From UBA8522 sp049287565 (GTDB taxonomy: Bacteria > Acidobacteriota > Aminicenantia > Aminicenantales > UBA8522), in contig JBAQGA010000208.1 in NCBI GenBank assembly GCA_049287565.1, forward strand, positions 1 through 9,431: a DNA stretch of 9,431 bases, read 5' to 3'. The translations under genes were made by a program, and so were the position numbers. Below the pieces are notes generated by a model. That model searched no databases and had not been told where the DNA came from. It worked only from the letters and a program-made list of their open reading frames with translations. Below are positions 7,434-9,431 of this stretch, piece by piece; position 1 is the first letter of the stretch; each line of letters starts with the position of its first letter.

Positions 7434-7537
7434 GGACTTCTCCTAAAACAGAAATTTGGGAAAATATGAATACGGTTTTCAGTCATGCTCACGAAGAGCC
7501 TCTTGATATCAATTTTCCCCGCCGGATATCTTGAGGA

Positions 7538-7567
7538 AGTATAAAGTGCGGCTGGAGGGAATGTCAA
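7538..7567 (-). promoter_or_regulatory. sigma70-like promoter of the beta-propeller gene
   Basis: On the minus strand TTGACA (7567-7562) is followed after 18 bases by TATACT (7543-7538): a perfect -35 and a five-of-six -10. Transcription would begin near 7531, giving an unusually long leader of about 97 bases. The leader contains two GATATC sites in an imperfect inverted repeat (about 7501-7535). Upstream of the -35, CGCTCAAA occurs twice, 20 bp apart (7594-7601 and 7614-7621). Confidence 0.55.
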
Positions 7568-7621
7568 ATTGAGTTGGGGATCTTGTTCACGGCCGCTCAA
7601 AAAGCTTCCGAGGCGCTCAAA

Positions 7622-7767
7622 GGCGCCAGGAAACTTCGGCAAGACAGAAAGGGCCGAAAATCAGATTGACCTCTCCCCGTGTCACCAATTTGTCACCAAA
7701 TCTGTTTAGAATCGCCCCTTTTACGGCTTTGGGTTTTATATCAAATCGGAAATCTTCAGAGGGAGGG
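7622..7767. other. non-coding stretch beside the tRNA fragment, with a 9-bp direct repeat
   Basis: No credible gene is seen between the propeller promoter and the tRNA fragment. The stretch holds TGTCACCAA twice on the plus strand (7680-7688 and 7691-7699), 11 bp apart, and a GGCGC-N6-GCGCC dyad at its left edge (7612-7627). Repeats one helical turn apart, close to the 3' end of a tRNA, resemble recombinase or excisionase binding sites near an attachment site, but this role is inferred. Confidence 0.35.
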
Positions 7768-7825
7768 TGGTAGCGGGGGTTGGATTTGAACCAACGACCT
7801 CCGGGTTATGAGCCCGACGAGCTAC
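7768..7825 (-). pseudogene. truncated initiator tRNA-Met(CAT), 3' 58 nt only
   Basis: On the minus strand the sequence runs from inside the D-loop to the encoded CCA: GTA, D-stem strand GCTC, G, anticodon arm TCGGG-CTCATAA-CCCGG (anticodon CAT), AGGTC, T-arm GTTGG-TTCAAAT-CCAAC, acceptor strand CCCCGCT, A, CCA (7770-7768). The three G-C pairs next to the anticodon loop and the TAGCTCGTCGGGCTCATAACC context are initiator-type. The normal 5' part (acceptor strand, D-stem 5' strand) is missing; upstream of 7825 the sequence switches to the stop codon of a TPR-protein scrap. A tRNA cut so that only the 3' part remains is the usual leftover when an element has integrated into a tRNA gene. Identity is secure; the cause is inferred. 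Confidence 0.87.
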
Positions 7826-7826
7826 G

Positions 7827-7958
7827 TTATTCCTTGCCCTTCATCCCCGCCAGCCTCTTACCGGCATCCTCGACTTCGGGAATGCCGGGGTCGGCGTTCT
7901 TCCAGAGGCCGAAGAGTATGAGAAACTCCTCGATTGTCCTCTTATATCGGCCGCCCCT
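7827..7958 (-). pseudogene. orphan C-terminal fragment of a TPR-type protein
   Basis: On the minus strand, one frame between the DUF4440 stop codon and TAA at 7829-7827 reads RYKRTIEEFLILFGLWKNAD, then PGIPEVEDAGKRLAGMKGKE and stop. The W-K-x-ADPG-x-PEVEDA-x-KRLAG pattern is a C-terminal tail I recognise from long TPR proteins of this bacterial group. About 40 residues remain, with no start codon or ribosome site. The stop codon is separated by one base from the tRNA-Met fragment. It is not the end of the TPR gene at 8660-9431, which has its own different C-terminus. Family assignment rests on one motif, so confidence is moderate. Confidence 0.55.
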
Positions 7959-7961
7959 AGA

Positions 7962-8477
7962 CTATTTTATCTCCTCCACCTTTGCCTCGGGAGCCGGGAG
8001 CGACAAGTCCGAATTGAAGATGTCACGGATTACTCTCCATGACCCGTCCGCTTGCTTCCGCCAGATTTCGATATACTTTCCGGTATCATTTATTGGCTCT
8101 GTGACTCCCGGTGGAGTGAGCATCATGGAGTACGTCCCACGCACATAAGCAAGATCGCCACGACCTTCGACTTCGATTATTTGCGGCCTAAAATCCGATA
8201 TCCGTGGAAACGAAGCAAACCAGGGCTCCATAAGAGTCCAACCTTGAACCGCAGGGCCGTTTGGAGGTAGGACTATGGCGTCCTCTGTATAGTAGGCTCT
8301 CACGTAGGCCGCCCAGTCTTTGGTCGGAGAGTTCGCTATCCTGTTCGCCTCATCGAGGACTTTTTGGATGGCGGCTTTGTCTGTCTCAGTTAGGCCAGTC
8401 GGCGCCGGTGCCTGACAAGCCGTCGCCATGAGGATCATGATGAGACCCATCGGTGCAAAAAGTCGAGAATGTGACAT
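7962..8477 (-). CDS. DUF4440/SnoaL-like (NTF2-fold) lipoprotein
   Basis: A 171-residue protein with a lipoprotein signal: hydrophobic residues 8-20 end in ATAC, with Cys21 as the lipid-anchored residue. The rest is a single NTF2-like domain of DUF4440/SnoaL type: helix AAIQKVLDEANRIANSPTKD, then YVRAYYTEDAIVLPPNGPAVQG, GDLAYVRGTYSM, and the closing strand pair YIEIWRKQADGSWRVIRDIFNSD. Such domains bind small ligands or act as scaffolds; many have no known reaction and none can be assigned here. AGGAGG lies 5 bases before the ATG. It sits between a TPR gene (182 bp upstream) and the TPR scrap that begins within a few bases of its stop codon. A fold-level call is secure, the function is unknown. 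Confidence 0.85.
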   Translation of the reverse strand: MSHSRLFAPMGLIMILMATACQAPAPTGLTETDKAAIQKVLDEANRIANSPTKDWAAYVRAYYTEDAIVLPPNGPAVQGWTLMEPWFASFPRISDFRPQIIEVEGRGDLAYVRGTYSMMLTPPGVTEPINDTGKYIEIWRKQADGSWRVIRDIFNSDLSLPAPEAKVEEIK

Positions 8478-8500
8478 ATTCCCCTCCTTAATGAAAATAA

Positions 8501-8529
8501 TTTATATAAACTGCCTATTGCTTGGGCAG
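8501..8529 (-). promoter_or_regulatory. AT-rich -10-like region and CTGCC/GGCAG dyad before the DUF4440 gene
   Basis: On the minus strand an AT-rich stretch (about 8510-8496, containing TATATA/TATAAA) could serve as a -10 element 20-30 bases before the start codon. Directly upstream is an inverted repeat, CTGCC-N9-GGCAG (8511-8515 with 8525-8529), where a -35 would lie; no consensus -35 is present. This layout would suit an activator- or repressor-controlled promoter. The rest of the 182-bp gap shows nothing clear. Confidence 0.3.
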
Positions 8530-8659
8530 GTAGTGAACGGAGATTCAGAACTATCACCAAGATTACGTTTCGGACATTTAATGGCCACTGCTGTTCCCTT
8601 TTATCAGGTGTGGCTAAAGGTTATCAAGGAATGGGGAGGATAGTCAACCGGAATCGGCG

Positions 8660-9431
8660 CTATAGTTTCCCACCGGCTGGGACTTCAGGAAATCCCACTT
8701 TTTTCCGCAGGTCTTTAAATCGGGGATCACCATGGAGACTGCGAAGCCACCAATCCGATATAAGGCCTATCATGAGCGTTGAGTGCTTTTCATACGCCTG
8801 GTTCAAATATTCGAAAGCTTTGTCCTTATCGCCGAGGCCTGCGTAAACACAGGCTGTATAATAAGCGGGATCGATGTTGTCCTTTATAAGGAAAGTTCTG
8901 ATCTCCTCCATTTTTTCCATGGCTTCTTTGCGCCTGCCGCAACGGGCGAGAGTCCAAGCGTAGTTTACTTGGAATGGTGCATATTCTTGTACAGAGTGTT
9001 GATCCTTAATCTTTTCGATCTGGGCAAGGGCCTCGGAATTCATATCATTCATGGCGTACGCTGCGGCAAGTAAATAAACATGATGCCGACGCAAATCAGG
9101 GAGACCGCTTATGATTCTTCTTTGTAATTCAAGCGCCTCCTTAAAATAGCCCGCCCACAATAGAATAGCTGTGTAAATTGTATTATATTCTCGCTCGGCT
9201 ATGTCTTTTTCGCCTTTATTGAGCCAACGATTGAGCCATGTAAAGGTCTCATCGCTTTTGCCGTTACCTGCCAAGTGCTGGAGATAGACAATATTGGCTA
9301 TAGGATCTCCGGGATCGGTTTCAACAGCTTTTCTTGTTTCCTCCTCGGACTCAAGAAAATTCCAATCCATACCCAACAGGATTGATCCAAGAGCACGATG
9401 GCCTGCGGAAAGACCGGGATCTATTTTTAAG
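8660..9431 (-). CDS. TPR-repeat protein, C-terminal part (5' end beyond window)
   Basis: The frame stays open to the window edge, so the first in-window start (TTG at 9376) is not the real one; upstream codons continue in TPR style (LKIDPGLSAGHRALGSILLG). 256 residues are visible, made of consecutive tetratricopeptide units: EEETRKAVETDPGDPIANIV, a W-L-N-R-W-L unit, GYFKEALELQRRIISGLPDL, NSEALAQIEKIKD, GRRKEAMEKMEEIRTF, and GDKDKAFEYLNQAYEKHS. The end, LHGDPRFKDLRKKVGFPEV, is the usual close of large proteins that join TPRs to an N-terminal winged-helix, TolB-like or Ser/Thr kinase module. The missing N-terminus decides which; it cannot be seen here. TPRs mediate protein contacts. Local GC is lower than in the left part of the window. 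Confidence 0.9.
   Translation of the reverse strand, partial: LKIDPGLSAGHRALGSILLGMDWNFLESEEETRKAVETDPGDPIANIVYLQHLAGNGKSDETFTWLNRWLNKGEKDIAEREYNTIYTAILLWAGYFKEALELQRRIISGLPDLRRHHVYLLAAAYAMNDMNSEALAQIEKIKDQHSVQEYAPFQVNYAWTLARCGRRKEAMEKMEEIRTFLIKDNIDPAYYTACVYAGLGDKDKAFEYLNQAYEKHSTLMIGLISDWWLRSLHGDPRFKDLRKKVGFPEVPAGGKL

Noticed and set aside
7780..8148. Plus-strand open frame beginning MDLNQRPPGYEPDEL
   Set aside because: Its N-terminus is the antisense translation of the tRNA-Met fragment, a well-known spurious peptide, and the rest is antisense to the TPR scrap and the DUF4440 gene.
9374..9376. TTG as the start of the TPR gene
   Set aside because: The frame continues upstream to the window edge in good TPR sequence, so this codon is internal.
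1..9431. CRISPR array, integrase, transposase, toxin-antitoxin pair or defence system
   Set aside because: No regularly spaced repeats and no coding frame with the motifs of these families were found; mobility is suggested only by the tRNA relics.

Overview
This is a bacterial chromosomal window from a GC-rich, protein-degrading organism. Secreted peptidases, a lipoprotein-like six-bladed beta-propeller with the G-x-GPGE motif, and TPR proteins ending in DPRF or in W-K-x-ADPG-x-PEVEDA tails are the kind of content I associate with Acidobacteriota, especially Candidatus Aminicenantes. That assignment is inference from protein style; no rRNA or marker gene is present.

Layout. The only plus-strand gene (3-935, cut at its 5' end) is a proline-racemase-superfamily enzyme with the Cys/Thr active-site pair of trans-3-hydroxy-L-proline dehydratase. 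All other genes lie on the minus strand. Reading right to left they are: the C-terminal part of a TPR protein (8660-9431, cut at its 5' end); a DUF4440/SnoaL-like lipoprotein (7962-8477); an orphan C-terminal scrap of another TPR protein (7827-7958); the 3' three-quarters of an initiator tRNA-Met (7768-7825); a six-bladed beta-propeller (6225-7433); a degenerate class-II tRNA-like sequence (about 6140-6220) with a terminator-like hairpin; a secreted M14 metallocarboxypeptidase of 864 aa (3292-5886); a secreted C69 dipeptidase (1580-3208); and a receiver-only response regulator (986-1417).

The left part (1-5886) reads as a coherent catabolic neighbourhood. The M14 enzyme could trim exported or environmental peptides, the C69 enzyme could split dipeptides, and the hydroxyproline dehydratase could consume 3-hydroxyproline, a residue found in collagens. 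Whether the three are functionally linked is inference. Good sigma70-like promoters can be read before the C69 gene (TTGACA-N17-GATAAT) and the propeller gene (TTGACA-N18-TATACT), with a weaker one before the M14 gene, so these genes are probably separate transcription units.

The right part (about 6000-9431) looks like a patchwork accessory region. It has lower GC in the stretches sampled, two tRNA relics on the same strand, a gene scrap fused to a tRNA fragment, and a 9-bp direct repeat spaced by one helical turn beside the tRNA fragment. The best reading is one or more old integration or recombination scars at tRNA genes. No integrase, transposase, CRISPR array or complete new defence-type system is visible.
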